Made by a program: the position numbers and the translations under genes. The notes beneath the pieces were generated by a model. The model was given only the letters and a program-made list of their open reading frames with translations. It had not been told where the DNA came from and ran no database searches. From the NCBI GenBank assembly GCA_045603485.1, contig JAZUMF010000095.1, positions 1-64,000 of the forward strand: a DNA stretch of 64,000 bases. Direction: 5' to 3'. The stretch is from RGIG5952 sp045603485 (lineage in GTDB: Bacteria; Verrucomicrobiota; Kiritimatiellia; RFP12; JAAYLN01). Position 1 is the stretch's first letter, and every line of letters begins with the position of its first letter. This document shows positions 52,919 to 62,362 of the stretch, in pieces.

Positions 52919-53842
52919 ATGGCTTTCGTAATCCACAAATCTAAAGCACCGGCGGCACCAAAGGTTGTTCTTCGCAGTTCAAAGGCTGCGAAGGAGCGGC
53001 ATGCCGAATCTGCGGCGGACCAAAGCACCGCGCCCGCCAGTTTGGGTGTAAGCAATCCTCTGGAACGCTACCGTTTAGATTGCGTCATTGGAGAGGGTGG
53101 AACCGGGCAAGTTCTTAAGGCCTACGACCAACTTCTCGAAATGGATGTCGCCATTAAGATTCTGGCGCCCTGTCTGGTCAATGACCCCGAGGCTTTGCAG
53201 GCATTGAAGGCCGAAGCGCGCATTACCTTAAGTCTTATTCATAATCATATTCTTCGCATCTACAACCTTGAGCGAAGCGGGGATAAATACCTTTTGATTA
53301 TGGAGTACCTTAGCGGCAAGACTATCGGGGAACTGCTCTTAGAAAATCCTTCCGGCTTTGAGCCAAACTTTGTCGCATCGGCTATTACCGTAATTGCCGA
53401 CGCTATAGGATATGCTCACAGGCACGGCGTCCTTCACAAGGACTTGACCCCAAGTAATATTTTCTTTACCGACGACGGAGTAATCAAGGTCATCGATTTC
53501 GGCTTGGCTTCTGTCGTGGGAGCCTCTTCGATGGTTGGCGACGACTCCATCATTGGCACCCCTGCCTATATGAGTCCAGAGCAGCTGCGAGGCGAGGTTC
53601 TAGATGTCGGCTCGGATATTTATTCGGCTGGCGTACTTGCATATCAGATGCTTACGGGGCATGTAATCGCCCCTGACGCCACCATTGAGGATATGGCATT
53701 CCGACCGCACGAACCTATTGCCGACATCACTCCCGGCGTGGCTTCAGTTATCAATACGGCGACAGCCTTCAGCCCTGCGGATCGATATTCCGCAATCGGG
53801 GAGTTTGCGGCCGCTTTGAGTTCGGCAATTTCTTCTTTGTGA
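52919..53842 (+). CDS. soluble serine/threonine protein kinase (Hanks type)
   Basis: A 307-residue kinase with a 40-residue Lys/Ala-rich N-terminal tail. Kinase motifs: glycine loop GEGGTGQV, VAIKIL lysine, HKDLTPSN catalytic loop (HKD instead of HRD, catalytic Asp kept), DFG in VIDFGLAS, and the SPE motif in GTPAYMSPEQLRG. No membrane segment or sensor domain follows, unlike most PknB proteins. Starts 2 nt after fabZ, so it is co-translated with lipid synthesis genes. Confidence 0.93.
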   Translation: MAFVIHKSKAPAAPKVVLRSSKAAKERHAESAADQSTAPASLGVSNPLERYRLDCVIGEGGTGQVLKAYDQLLEMDVAIKILAPCLVNDPEALQALKAEARITLSLIHNHILRIYNLERSGDKYLLIMEYLSGKTIGELLLENPSGFEPNFVASAITVIADAIGYAHRHGVLHKDLTPSNIFFTDDGVIKVIDFGLASVVGASSMVGDDSIIGTPAYMSPEQLRGEVLDVGSDIYSAGVLAYQMLTGHVIAPDATIEDMAFRPHEPIADITPGVASVINTATAFSPADRYSAIGEFAAALSSAISSL

Positions 53843-53877
53843 TTTGGTTTACTAACAACAACACTACGAGGTATAAC

Positions 53878-55161
53878 ATGGTTAAGAGTTTCTTGAAAAA
53901 GCATGGTTTCGACCTTTCTTCAATTGATTTGGAGGCGCTTCTCGCATCCTTCGCAGCTGAAATGGATGCCGGTCTTGCAGGAGGCAAAAGCTCACTTGCG
54001 ATGATTCCGTCGTTCTTGACTACAGAGGGCAAAATCCCTGTCGGCAGAAGTGTTGCCGTCATTGACGCCGGCGGAACAAATCTCCGCGTCTGCACAGTTT
54101 CTTTCGATGCCGCCGGGCGCCCGGAAATCTCAAACTTCTCAAAATATGCGATGCCTGGCGTTGACAAGGAGGTTTCAGCCGACGAATTTTTCTCGCTTCT
54201 TGCCGAATATGCCGCGCCGGTCTTGAAGTATGCCGACGATATCGGCTTCTGCTTCTCCTACGCCTGTGAAATCACACCCGACTGCGATGGCAGGCTTCTC
54301 CATTGGTCAAAGCAGATCAAGGCTCCCGAGGTCGTTGGCCGCCTGGTTGGCTCAGAGCTTCGCGCAAAGCTTGAGCCTATGGGATTTAAGGGCAAAATCA
54401 CAGTCCTTAATGACACTGTCGCAACTCTATTGGCCGGTGTTTCAGCTGGTATTGCCCGCCCCTATTCCGCCTATGTCGGCGTTATTCTCGGTACAGGCAC
54501 CAATACCGCGACAGTTGTATCAAACGACTCTATCACAAAATGCCCCGACCTTCCACAGGGCTCAATGATTATCAATATGGAAACCGGCGATTTCGACCCG
54601 GTTCCGATGACTGAATTTGACGAGCGCCTCCACTCTCGCACGCTCGACCCCGGTAAGTTCCGCTTTGAAAAGCAGATTTCAGGCGGTTACCTCGGCGACC
54701 TTGGACTCGCATTCCTTCAAATGGCGGCTGAGGATGGGCTCTTCTCAGAGGGAGCCGCAAAGGGTATTCTCGCACTTGAAGCGTTGGAGAACAAAGATTT
54801 GGATAATTTCTGCGACGATCCGTCAGTTACCGGCAATGCGCTTTCCGAACTTGACCTTACCGATGATGACCGCCGCACGATTCAGGAAATCGGCGAAGCG
54901 GTATATACACGAGCTGCAATTCTCTCCGCTGTAAATGTCGCTGCCGGCGTTATCCGCTCTGGTGGCGGCAAGGATTCTCTCGCTCCTGTCTGCGTCAATA
55001 TCGACGGTTCAACATATTATCGCACCCGCACCGCCGAATTCAAGTCCCGCACTGAAGAGGTCGTCCGTTCGCTTCTTGAGCCACGGGGCATCACCTATCG
55101 TGCTGTAAACATTCCCGATTCGCCGGTTATCGGAGCCGCCGTCGCCGGTCTTACCCGATAG
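53878..55161 (+). CDS. hexokinase of eukaryotic type
   Basis: A 427-residue protein of the hexokinase family (not ROK/GlcK). It has phosphate-1 VIDAGGTNLRVCTVSF, catalytic Asp in LNDTVATLLAG and phosphate-2 GVILGTGTNTATVV. The start at 53878 has GAGG upstream; an in-frame start at 53839 overlaps the kinase and begins with a non-conserved tail. Hexokinases of this type are found in some Bacteroidota and PVC bacteria. Confidence 0.9.
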   Translation: MVKSFLKKHGFDLSSIDLEALLASFAAEMDAGLAGGKSSLAMIPSFLTTEGKIPVGRSVAVIDAGGTNLRVCTVSFDAAGRPEISNFSKYAMPGVDKEVSADEFFSLLAEYAAPVLKYADDIGFCFSYACEITPDCDGRLLHWSKQIKAPEVVGRLVGSELRAKLEPMGFKGKITVLNDTVATLLAGVSAGIARPYSAYVGVILGTGTNTATVVSNDSITKCPDLPQGSMIINMETGDFDPVPMTEFDERLHSRTLDPGKFRFEKQISGGYLGDLGLAFLQMAAEDGLFSEGAAKGILALEALENKDLDNFCDDPSVTGNALSELDLTDDDRRTIQEIGEAVYTRAAILSAVNVAAGVIRSGGGKDSLAPVCVNIDGSTYYRTRTAEFKSRTEEVVRSLLEPRGITYRAVNIPDSPVIGAAVAGLTR

Positions 55162-55182
55162 CAAACAAAGGAGTTATATACA

Positions 55183-56022
55183 ATGTATTCCCTGATAATC
55201 AGTTGTAGCGTAGGCGTTGCGACATTACTTGTCTTTGGCTTGACCGAATTTGCAAATTGGGTCTGGGCGTCAGTCTGGGGCGTTGTGGCATTTTTAGCCT
55301 CAAACGGCATTATCGGTTATTTTATCGGTAAAAAGATAAAGGCACTGATGATGGAGATGCAAGGCATCATGATGCAGGGGCAGAGGGCTATGCAGGAAAA
55401 GACCCAGGCTTGGAGATTCCGCCCGCCGGGAAGCATCCGTCAGGCGCAAATCGAGCTCCAGAAAATGCAGCACGGCTTTATCGTCAAGGCTCTCGATTTT
55501 TCATCGTCGCTTGACAGATTTAAGGGGTGGAGTCCACTCCTTGGTCGTCAACTTGCGACAATGCGGATGCAGCTCCATTTTCAGGATAAAAACTTTAAGG
55601 AGGTCGATGCGCTCCTCCCTAAGTGCTTGATTATCGATCCAATGACCAGCGCAATCGTAATTGCCCGTTTGTATATGCGCGATGGCTATACCCACGAAAA
55701 AGACAAGAAGGGCAATGATATGCCCAATGCGATAGATAAGCATTTTTCAAAGGGCATTGCACGCCTCCGTTACGGACAGGGCGCACTGCTTTACGGACTC
55801 TACGCGTGGATTAAAATGCAGAAGAACGATGTTGACGGCGCCTTTGACATTCTCCTTCGCGCTACCAAAAAGATGGAAAACGACTGCATAAAGTACAATA
55901 TCGATCTCCTTAAAAACAACAAGCCCAAGCAATTTTCGCTTGCAGGACTCGGTGATGAATGGTATGCTTTAGGGTTAGAAGAGCCTAGAGTGAAGATGCA
56001 GCGTCAGCAGCGTCCATTCTAG
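55183..56022 (+). CDS. membrane protein of unknown function
   Basis: A 279-residue protein. Two N-terminal hydrophobic helices (about residues 4-23 and 28-50) are followed by a Met/Gln-rich helix and a TPR-like helical domain (about 90-240: FKEVDALLPKCLIIDP, GALLYGLYAWIKMQKNDVDG). Family not recognised. It probably acts as a cytoplasmic-facing scaffold. It is 21 nt behind the hexokinase gene. Confidence 0.6.
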   Translation: MYSLIISCSVGVATLLVFGLTEFANWVWASVWGVVAFLASNGIIGYFIGKKIKALMMEMQGIMMQGQRAMQEKTQAWRFRPPGSIRQAQIELQKMQHGFIVKALDFSSSLDRFKGWSPLLGRQLATMRMQLHFQDKNFKEVDALLPKCLIIDPMTSAIVIARLYMRDGYTHEKDKKGNDMPNAIDKHFSKGIARLRYGQGALLYGLYAWIKMQKNDVDGAFDILLRATKKMENDCIKYNIDLLKNNKPKQFSLAGLGDEWYALGLEEPRVKMQRQQRPF

Positions 56023-56045
56023 AGCGTCAATTGCAAGGAGAAGAT

Positions 56046-56843
56046 ATGTCCGATCGTATCCCAGAGCAAAAAATTTCAGTGTGCGTCATTTGCGGAAATG
56101 AAATCGACAATATCGAGCGTTGCCTAAAGAGTGTCCAATGGGCAGATGAGGTTGTCGTTCTTGATTCGTTTTCAAATGACGGGACCTTTGAGATAGTCCA
56201 AAAATATGCCACAAAGGCATTGCGCCACGAATGGATGGGATACATTGGACAAAAGAAGCTCGCGGCATCTGAAGCGACACATCCTTGGATTCTCTTCGTT
56301 GATGCCGACGAAGAGGTCTCTGACGGACTTCGTGAAGAAATCGAAAAGACCTTCTCCAAAAAGCTTCCCGAAGATGTCCATGGATTTAACTGCCCTCGCC
56401 TGGTCTTTTATCTGGGACGCTGGATTCGCCATGGTGATTGGTATCCCGACATGAAGCTTCGCCTCTTTTTGCGCGACTTCGGCGAATGTGGCGGAGAGGA
56501 GCCTCATGACCGCATCCATGTTGAAGGCAAAGTCAACAATTTCCGCCATCCTCTCAACCACTATACATACGACAGCATCTCCGATCAGATCAATCAGATC
56601 AACAGATTTTCCTCGATTAGCGCAGAGACCTACCGCAAGACAAAAGTCTCATATTTTATTATGAGCTTTCATGCGCTCTTCAGATTCTTCAGGTGCTACA
56701 TCATAAAGCGTGGCTTTCTTGATGGAATCCCCGGACTCATAGTCGCGGTCAATGTGGCCTTCAGTACCTTTTCAAAGTATGCGAAGCTCTGGGATCTCCA
56801 GCGAAGAATCAAAGAAAATCCCGAAGGTCAACATCGCGGATAG
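56046..56843 (+). CDS. glycosyltransferase family 2 (WaaE/LpxG-like)
   Basis: A 265-residue GT2 enzyme: SVCVICGNEIDNIERCLKSV, VVVLDSFSNDGT, and FVDADEEVSDGLREEI with the DxD motif. The C-terminal half (RWIRHGDWYPDMKLRLFLRD, HPLNHYTYDSISDQINQINR) matches the KdtX/WaaE group that adds glucose to the lipopolysaccharide core. AAGGAGAAG precedes the ATG at 56046. Last gene of the fabF operon. Confidence 0.9.
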   Translation: MSDRIPEQKISVCVICGNEIDNIERCLKSVQWADEVVVLDSFSNDGTFEIVQKYATKALRHEWMGYIGQKKLAASEATHPWILFVDADEEVSDGLREEIEKTFSKKLPEDVHGFNCPRLVFYLGRWIRHGDWYPDMKLRLFLRDFGECGGEEPHDRIHVEGKVNNFRHPLNHYTYDSISDQINQINRFSSISAETYRKTKVSYFIMSFHALFRFFRCYIIKRGFLDGIPGLIVAVNVAFSTFSKYAKLWDLQRRIKENPEGQHRG

Positions 56844-56863
56844 CTTTGCGCCCTCAGAGAGGA

Positions 56864-56882
56864 ATAGCCGAGAGTCGGCTAT
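56864..56882. terminator. hairpin between convergent operons
   Basis: ATAGCCGA-gag-TCGGCTAT, perfect 8-bp stem 20 nt after the glycosyltransferase stop and 72 nt before the end of the convergent gene. No T-run. Confidence 0.4.
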
Positions 56883-56953
56883 ATCCTTTCATCGCTCGTT
56901 TGCGGGACAGCAGCCCGCCATAGATGCCCGTCCATCGTTTATCGGCACCGCCA

Positions 56954-58903
56954 TCAGAAGCTTAGTCGAAGGGCAACAGGATTGCAGGGGGAGATTCTGA
57001 CATTGAAGCAAACCGTTGTTTCATCCTTTCGGCTGAAGTCTACCGTAGACCAGGAGCCATTGGGCTGGAGCAGCTCCGCCTTTATCGGAGTGCGTTTCAT
57101 TCTGACCAATAGCGTATCGTCATCATCGAGGCCTAACTGAGTTACAGCCAAAAGCTCACTTCCGTCCTTTAGGATACCGTGGCGGACAAGTGACTGCTCT
57201 CCGCTTTCAACGGCCATCTCAAAGATACCGTTTGAAAGGCGGTCTAACGCCTCTAAAAGCAGATCGCGCCTCGACGGGATATACATCTTGAAGAAATTAA
57301 CATCCAACGACCAGCCTAATACGACAATTTCGCCCCCAAGCGGATTCAGGTAATAGGTTGAGCCAGGAAATGCCCGATAGGCATCTATAAATCGTTGTCC
57401 CTTGCAAAAATAGGAAAGTATCTCAACCTTGTCGGAAAGCGGCTTGAGATACGAATTCGACTCCTCCCAAAGCACGGCTGTATCAATAGTGCCCGCGCTA
57501 TTCTGCTCGCTGGAGAAGAAAAAGTCCCTGTCGCCCTCATCGGCATTTACGCCAATCAGGTCCGCCATACCGCGCTTGCAGACCTCGCGGGCCGCTAACG
57601 AGTCTACTACGACCTTATTCGACAGCAGTAAGCGAAGCTGTTCGTCCTTCATACTTACAACATCGCTTGCCCTAAGAAATGAGATTCCGGGGACATCCAC
57701 ATCTTCATAGCGTAAAGGCAGGGCGTACATACCCTCGATGCAATGGCTGCTGATGTTGCCCGAGATACCCCATCCGGAATTTGTCGGATGTCCCGCTATC
57801 GTATCGGGCAGCTTAAAGGCAAGACCGGAAACTCCCTGCCATACGATTTCCTTTGCCAACTTGTTAAGCGTGCCGTAAAATCCGCGGTAATCACGCAGCT
57901 TCTTTTCGTAGCGGGCTTGAGTCCCTTTATTTACAGGAACCTTAAATTCGCTTGTCCATAGCTTGCATCCGGAAAATCCCGAAAGCATCGCATTGGTAAT
58001 GTGCGAATGAAACATTGCAGCCGACTCGCTCATGTAATTGTGAGGGCAGGTGTCGGTTTCATCGAGAACCGTATCTATTCCTTCGATTTGCTTCAGCACT
58101 CTTGAGGCCGAGCGGAAGACGCTGACGAGGCTGCCTGGATGCTTGTTGCCATAGACCGCATTATCGATACGGATAAAAGGCTCGGTGTTGCCTGCCAATG
58201 CCTTTGCGACCTCGGCATGGTTGAAATAACCGCCATAGCAGCAGCAAAGCCCGCAACGGATTGTCGGGTCTACAGAATCAACCGCACTACGGATAACCTT
58301 CGCGAAATCGACGCAGATATCGCGAAAAACGACTGCGATCTCAGCAAAGACGGGGTCATCTATCTTGCTGGGAGAGCAGAGCTTTTCATAATCTTCTCTT
58401 GAATAGGATACACCCAAGGCTTTATTCAATGCCTCTATGTGCTTTGGACAAAAGCATTCGCGCATTCTGACACCGACATCATCGTCAATAAGCAGCAATG
58501 AAGGGCGTTCTCTCGAAATAGCCGCTATGCAATCATAGACATATTTGCGGAAGCCCTCATCATAATGGCACATCCGAGGTGACTCTTGCCCATTGACATA
58601 GACGACCTTTTGCCACGGCTCCTCGGTCAAGGGAACTTTGCCGTTCCATCCATGGCCTACCGTACTTTGAATAAGAACCGCAAGCTCAATGCCGTGCCCT
58701 GCAACGGCGTCGCGAACATAGGCGAACCGTCTGCAAAGGACAGGAATCAAATTAGAGGCTGGCGTCATCTGAGGATGAAAGCTTAGACTCACAAGAAAAC
58801 GGTTGAGCCCGACCTCCCTGTGCTGCCTCAGGATTTCAGAAACCGCAAAATCTTCGTGGTTGGGAATAATACCGATGACATTGTATAAAAGCAAATCGTC
58901 CAT
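56954..58903 (-). CDS. putative GH42-like / TIM-barrel glycosidase, cytoplasmic
   Basis: A 649-residue protein using the ATG at 58903; 8 upstream in-frame codons exist but AGG lies 8 nt before this ATG. The first half looks like a beta/alpha barrel with LLLIDDDVGVRMRECFCPKH and CGLCCCYGGYF, and the second half has SGFSGCKLWTSEFKVP. The layout (barrel, trimerisation-like domain, small C-terminal beta domain) resembles GH42-type beta-galactosidases of Lentisphaerota. No firm family match and no signal peptide. Third gene of a GH31-LarA-hydrolase operon. Confidence 0.4.
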   Translation of the reverse strand: MDDLLLYNVIGIIPNHEDFAVSEILRQHREVGLNRFLVSLSFHPQMTPASNLIPVLCRRFAYVRDAVAGHGIELAVLIQSTVGHGWNGKVPLTEEPWQKVVYVNGQESPRMCHYDEGFRKYVYDCIAAISRERPSLLLIDDDVGVRMRECFCPKHIEALNKALGVSYSREDYEKLCSPSKIDDPVFAEIAVVFRDICVDFAKVIRSAVDSVDPTIRCGLCCCYGGYFNHAEVAKALAGNTEPFIRIDNAVYGNKHPGSLVSVFRSASRVLKQIEGIDTVLDETDTCPHNYMSESAAMFHSHITNAMLSGFSGCKLWTSEFKVPVNKGTQARYEKKLRDYRGFYGTLNKLAKEIVWQGVSGLAFKLPDTIAGHPTNSGWGISGNISSHCIEGMYALPLRYEDVDVPGISFLRASDVVSMKDEQLRLLLSNKVVVDSLAAREVCKRGMADLIGVNADEGDRDFFFSSEQNSAGTIDTAVLWEESNSYLKPLSDKVEILSYFCKGQRFIDAYRAFPGSTYYLNPLGGEIVVLGWSLDVNFFKMYIPSRRDLLLEALDRLSNGIFEMAVESGEQSLVRHGILKDGSELLAVTQLGLDDDDTLLVRMKRTPIKAELLQPNGSWSTVDFSRKDETTVCFNVRISPCNPVALRLSF

Positions 58904-58966
58904 AAAAAAACCTAAAAGGCCCTCCAAAAAAAACGAGCTGTAATTCCGTTCGTAAACCGTTGATGT

Positions 58967-60244
58967 CTATTTTGCCGCGACTTCAGTCACCATTGATACT
59001 CCGTCCGGAATTACGGCGATTCCGGCCTCCTCTCCGACAAGCTCTCTGGCAAGCGCTATCGCGCCGTCAAGTGACGCGACGGCCTCCATGCCCATTGCCC
59101 GAAGCATATCATGGTCGCAATCTTCTGTCACCATTATAACACTGCACCTGCAAAGGATTCTTGCCAAAATCTGCACCTGCCACTGATCCGCAATTGTACC
59201 GTCGCGTGGAACCTTAAGTATTTCATCCAGCAGAACCTTAGGCGATGATGCCGTGGACAGCGATCTAAAAAACGCCTCACCGCCATGGCCGTCACAGCAT
59301 GACGCGCAAAGGATTATTACACCGCCTGGACGACAGACTGCCTCTCCGGCAGTCATCCCCTTGACCGATTGGTAGACATTCTGATCAAGGGGATATCCCC
59401 CATTTGAAGTAATGACGATATCAGCCTCTGGAATAGAGGCGCGGCAAAATCCCCGCAGAAAAGCACAGCCTGCCTCATGGGCTTTATTATGGTCGCCGGC
59501 AAAGGCTTTGACAACCTGTTTTTCCTGATTGATCACAACATTCAGCACAAAGGCCAGTTTAGCCTTATCTGCAGCATAGAGCATATCCCGATGGATTGGA
59601 TTGCCATCAAGAATTCCCGTCCGGGATTTTGGGTCGGCGATAAATTCCGAGCAATGGTTTGCCAATACGGTCTCTTTAGAGGCTATGCCAGGCAAAACAC
59701 TTTTGCGGCCTCCGGAAAAGCCCGCAAAGAAGTGAGGCTCGATAAATCCTTCTGAAACGAGCAGGTCTGCTTCAACCGCAAGGCGATTCACCAGAAGCCG
59801 CCCGCCTGAAGGAAGCACTCCGATGTCTGCCATCATATTGTCATCTGTAGAATCATGGCAGACAATATGCTCTCTGTTTACAATATCCTCGCCCAGTTTT
59901 TCAATCAGCTCTTCACGCCTTGTTGGGCGGTGACAGCCTGTTGCGACAAGAAGGGTTATGTCGATTGAGGGGTTGCCCTTTCTGAGCCTTGCAAGCATTG
60001 AAGGGAGCATCACCTTTGATGGAACCGGGCGCGTATGGTCGCTTATGATTATGACCGCATTCCTTTTGCCGGCAGCCAACTCTTCAAGCTTAAGAGAGCC
60101 GATCGGGGCGTCAAGAGCTCGCTCGACCTCAGCGACGGGGTCAGAAGCAGGAGCCGGTACAGACGAAGTATAAACGCCCAAAAGGTTTTTATCTTCAAGC
60201 TCTGCCTCAAGATGCTTACGACCGTATGGAATTGAAACCTTCAT
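58967..60244 (-). CDS. larA: LarA family nickel-dependent 2-hydroxyacid racemase/epimerase
   Basis: A 425-residue LarA homologue: SDHTRPVPSKVMLP, ATGCHRPTRREE, and FAGFSGGRKSVLPGIASKET with the Lys that binds the nickel-pincer cofactor and a following His. LarA interconverts D/L-lactate; wider family members act on other 2-hydroxyacids, including sugar acids. Here it stands between GH31 and a putative glycosidase, suggesting a sugar-acid substrate. No larB/larC/larE cofactor genes are in the window. Confidence 0.9.
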   Translation of the reverse strand: MKVSIPYGRKHLEAELEDKNLLGVYTSSVPAPASDPVAEVERALDAPIGSLKLEELAAGKRNAVIIISDHTRPVPSKVMLPSMLARLRKGNPSIDITLLVATGCHRPTRREELIEKLGEDIVNREHIVCHDSTDDNMMADIGVLPSGGRLLVNRLAVEADLLVSEGFIEPHFFAGFSGGRKSVLPGIASKETVLANHCSEFIADPKSRTGILDGNPIHRDMLYAADKAKLAFVLNVVINQEKQVVKAFAGDHNKAHEAGCAFLRGFCRASIPEADIVITSNGGYPLDQNVYQSVKGMTAGEAVCRPGGVIILCASCCDGHGGEAFFRSLSTASSPKVLLDEILKVPRDGTIADQWQVQILARILCRCSVIMVTEDCDHDMLRAMGMEAVASLDGAIALARELVGEEAGIAVIPDGVSMVTEVAAK

Positions 60245-60255
60245 GACAGGCTCCT

Positions 60256-62292
60256 TTACTCATTGGCACTATAATCGTCTATGCGCCTGAAAAGCGGGAT
60301 TACGCCTAGAGGAGCCTCTACCGCTATTTCAATGCCGCCAGCCTCTGCAGTATAAGTCTGAGGCGAATCGGCTTTGTCCTCGCGTATCCACCTGCCTTTG
60401 GGCAGATAGACCTTGCGCTCCTCGACATCATCTAAAACCGGCGCGACGAGGAGATTGTCGCCATACATAAACTCGTCGTCTATATCCCATGTGCGCTTAT
60501 CGTCGGGGAAGGCTAAAACAAGCGGACGCATGACCGGCATTCCCTTGCGGCAGGATACCTTGAGCAGATCGTCCAATTCTCCTGCGCGCTTCTCCCTTTC
60601 AGCCATAGCCGTCCTGTATATCTCTTGCGCCTCAATTGGCAGCTCATATACATTTAAGACATCACCATGGGTCTGAACCACAGGAGAGTAAGCGAAAAAT
60701 TCTGCCGCTCGGGCAAATACTCGTCCTTCAAGCTCAACTGAGGGTACATCCCGTTCATACTTATATCCAGCCATATCGCAAGTCAAAAACGGCATTCCGC
60801 TCATACCGGCGTTGAGCATTGCGCGGAGCTGTTCGCGCAGCTTCGCAAATGTTCTTGTCTGGTCTCCAGCCCAAGAATAAGGGGCGCGCTGCAGGCCAAT
60901 ACCTCCACCTCGGGCAAATGCCATGAAGCCGCCTTCATCCTCAAGCATCTTGGAGGCTTCCTTAAACAGCTTTGCGATAAAGAATGACGGATACGCGTGG
61001 TGTACCGCTGCGCCGTCAAAAACTTCGGGATTTTTCCACTTGTACTTTACACAAAGGCCGCCGTAGTCGACGCTGTCGTCTGGCATCAGCTCGCAGAAAT
61101 CTATCTTTGCACCGCGGATTCCATTGTCCGCAAGTTTTCGCCAGATGCAGTTGATATACCAATCCCAGGCCTCAGGGTTGGTAATGTCGAGCATCTCCAC
61201 CCCTTTACCGCTTTGCCCGATTGAATCGGGATTGATTGTCCTGCCTACTATCTTCGGGATGTAAGAAGTATCTGGCTCTACGAGCTTGTCATCCTGATAA
61301 ATATCGACATGGACGAGAAATTCAGGGCGAAATCCCGATACGCTTTTTGACAAGACAGAGCCGACATACATCCATATCATCAAGGGAATGTTTCGCTCCC
61401 CGAAATATTTTCTGATCTTTACCGCCTCTTCCGTATTGTCAAAGAAATTACCGAGCGGCCAAGGCTCTATAAGCATAGCGGTTGGCGAAACGCCAATTTC
61501 ACAATGCTTTTCGTATATATCCTTTGCCCCATACCCTAATGCACTCTTGTTTCTCCTTGTCACAAGACGCTTGCCTTCAAAAAAAGAGAGGTCAGGCCAA
61601 TAACGGCAGATAAGCGGGCCTTGATTCCATCTCCTCGGGAGACTCCCCTCGCCCATTAGACGATATGCTCTCTCAATAGCGTCTGCAGGCTTTTCAGTCG
61701 CGAAAATAAAGATGTCGGAGTGTGTGCCGTCTAGCTCTATCGCCCATTCATTCGCCGAGCATTTGCCAAAATCGGCAGTCATCGATTCGTAAGCATTGAC
61801 AAGAAAACCGCCGCCACGCGTCGTCGTGAAAAACGGTATCGCGATATATGTCGTATCGGCCCGATTCCATCCGTCTTCCGTAAAGAGAGTGAAGCTGCGC
61901 CCCCTCTTGTTTAGACTGTCAAACCGCTCGCCGCCGCCATATATCGCCTCTTCGTCGAGCAAACGCCCTTTGACAACCGTCTTTTCACCGTTACGGCTAA
62001 TTGAAATTATCTCTTGAACAGGTTTCCCTGACGGAGAAAATATCTTTACTGAAAACGGATTGCTCGAAATCTCAATATGCGTACCATCATTAGTGTCAGC
62101 AAGAGGCCGCGGCTCATCCTCTCCCATAAAAAGGGAAAGTGCCTGAATCGCCCCCTTATGGCGAAATACCCCCTGGGCGTCTGCGCTCTCAAGACGCCAT
62201 CTGCACTCTCCCCACGGGACAATACGGCATTTAACATTACCGTCTGAAATGAATTCCGCCGGAAACGAACCAGTATCCGTAGCAGTTGCCAT
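60256..62292 (-). CDS. glycoside hydrolase family 31
   Basis: A 678-residue GH31 enzyme. N-terminal beta-sandwich with YGGGERFDSLNKRG, catalytic barrel with nucleophile Asp in GAKIDFCE and acid/base Asp in SWAGDQTRTF, C-terminal MYGDNLLVAPVLDD. No signal peptide in the chosen start at 62292 (GTGGAG 9 nt upstream; 15 additional in-frame codons would run into the terminator). It is alpha-glucosidase/alpha-xylosidase-like. First gene of the three-gene operon, 11 nt before larA. Confidence 0.9.
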   Translation of the reverse strand: MATATDTGSFPAEFISDGNVKCRIVPWGECRWRLESADAQGVFRHKGAIQALSLFMGEDEPRPLADTNDGTHIEISSNPFSVKIFSPSGKPVQEIISISRNGEKTVVKGRLLDEEAIYGGGERFDSLNKRGRSFTLFTEDGWNRADTTYIAIPFFTTTRGGGFLVNAYESMTADFGKCSANEWAIELDGTHSDIFIFATEKPADAIERAYRLMGEGSLPRRWNQGPLICRYWPDLSFFEGKRLVTRRNKSALGYGAKDIYEKHCEIGVSPTAMLIEPWPLGNFFDNTEEAVKIRKYFGERNIPLMIWMYVGSVLSKSVSGFRPEFLVHVDIYQDDKLVEPDTSYIPKIVGRTINPDSIGQSGKGVEMLDITNPEAWDWYINCIWRKLADNGIRGAKIDFCELMPDDSVDYGGLCVKYKWKNPEVFDGAAVHHAYPSFFIAKLFKEASKMLEDEGGFMAFARGGGIGLQRAPYSWAGDQTRTFAKLREQLRAMLNAGMSGMPFLTCDMAGYKYERDVPSVELEGRVFARAAEFFAYSPVVQTHGDVLNVYELPIEAQEIYRTAMAEREKRAGELDDLLKVSCRKGMPVMRPLVLAFPDDKRTWDIDDEFMYGDNLLVAPVLDDVEERKVYLPKGRWIREDKADSPQTYTAEAGGIEIAVEAPLGVIPLFRRIDDYSANE

Positions 62293-62320
62293 AACCTTTG
62301 CTCCACTCTCTTTGCAAAAA

Positions 62321-62348
62321 AAAGGTCGAGAGTGCACTCTCGACCTTT
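62321..62348 (-). terminator. palindromic terminator after the DUF4838 gene
   Basis: GGTCGAGAGTGCACTCTCGACC is a perfect palindrome flanked by A-run and T-run, so it can terminate in both directions. On the minus strand it follows the DUF4838 stop by 15 nt and ends only 29 nt before the GH31 start codon. Confidence 0.88.
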
Positions 62349-62362
62349 TTATCTTACTGCGC

